A DNA stretch of 51,446 nt from an uncultured Eubacterium sp. (lineage in GTDB: Bacteria > Bacillota > Clostridia > Lachnospirales > Lachnospiraceae). Under the pieces are notes generated by a model that had not been told where the DNA came from, did no database searches, and was given only the letters and a program-made list of their open reading frames with translations. The position numbers and the translations under genes were made by a program. Position 1 is the stretch's first letter; the number at the start of each line of letters is the position of its first letter. Below, piece by piece: positions 51,398 through 51,446 of the stretch. Where the stretch lies: the NCBI GenBank assembly GCA_948470065.1, contig CAOKNO010000011.1, positions 1 to 51,446 on the forward strand, given 5' to 3'.

Positions 51398-51446
51398 GTG
51401 TGCCCGGTGGGCATACGTTCTAACGGGTGAAAGTCCCCAATCCGCC
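51398..51446 (+). mobile_element. 5' end of a group II intron, probably class C
   Basis: GTGTGCCCGG at 51398, then GGGTGAAAGTCCC at 51425-51437, match the conserved 5' end and domain I start of bacterial group IIC introns (the Oceanobacillus iheyensis intron begins GTGTGCCCGG and has GGGTGAGAGTCCC at the same place). Insertion right after a terminator hairpin is the hallmark of class C. Only 49 bases are visible; the reverse transcriptase, if any, is outside the window. Confidence 0.8.

Overview
The window reads as chromosome of a Firmicute of the class Clostridia, most likely a gut Lachnospiraceae. Signs are a Gram-positive PolC, a sortase/LPxTG-type surface system, FabK in place of FabI, an mraY-murD-ftsW-ftsQ-ftsZ division cluster, strong AGGAGG ribosome-binding sites and sigma-A promoters with 17-bp spacers. 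This is inferred from gene content; no rRNA or tRNA gene is visible.

Region 1 (1-9005) is accessory. It holds a tyrosine recombinase cut by the left edge, a 12+7+12 bp inverted repeat, a SARP-like (BTAD) regulator with a decayed GGDEF-like tail, a small unknown protein, a very large SpaA-type surface adhesin, and a class C sortase. The adhesin reading frame is broken three times (frameshift near 4237, in-frame TAG at 5494, frameshift in a G4 run at 7637), although N-terminal anchor, Ig-like domains, an SdrD_B-like domain, a lectin-like insert and the LPNSG sorting signal all remain. Region 2 (9045-17205) is housekeeping: ispG with a consensus promoter, polC, an SCP2-like protein, then xpt and a two-membrane-segment protein on the minus strand, then rlmH.

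Region 3 (17206-19070) is a gene graveyard: two internally deleted PD-(D/E)XK (Rpn-type) transposase-nuclease copies, each with an intact promoter, and two hexapeptide acetyltransferase remnants. Region 4 (19089-24812) has an aspartate kinase, then an acyltransferase / zinc-ribbon membrane protein / alpha-beta hydrolase operon of unknown substrate, and a soluble chemoreceptor with a CZB zinc-binding domain.

Region 5 (25138-40125) is the wall and division cluster: rsmH, ftsL-like, two class B PBPs, mraY, murD, ftsW, ftsQ, ftsZ, followed by gltX and a UvrD/PcrA-type helicase. A DUF1292 protein and an HD-GYP protein lie on the minus strand. Region 6 (41763-51340) is a type II fatty-acid synthesis operon: acpP, fabK, fabD, fabG, fabF, accB, fabZ, accC, a fused accD-accA and a second FabK-like flavoprotein, led by a promoter overlapping a FabT-box-like palindrome. 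The window ends in a terminator hairpin followed by what looks like the first 49 bases of a group IIC intron.
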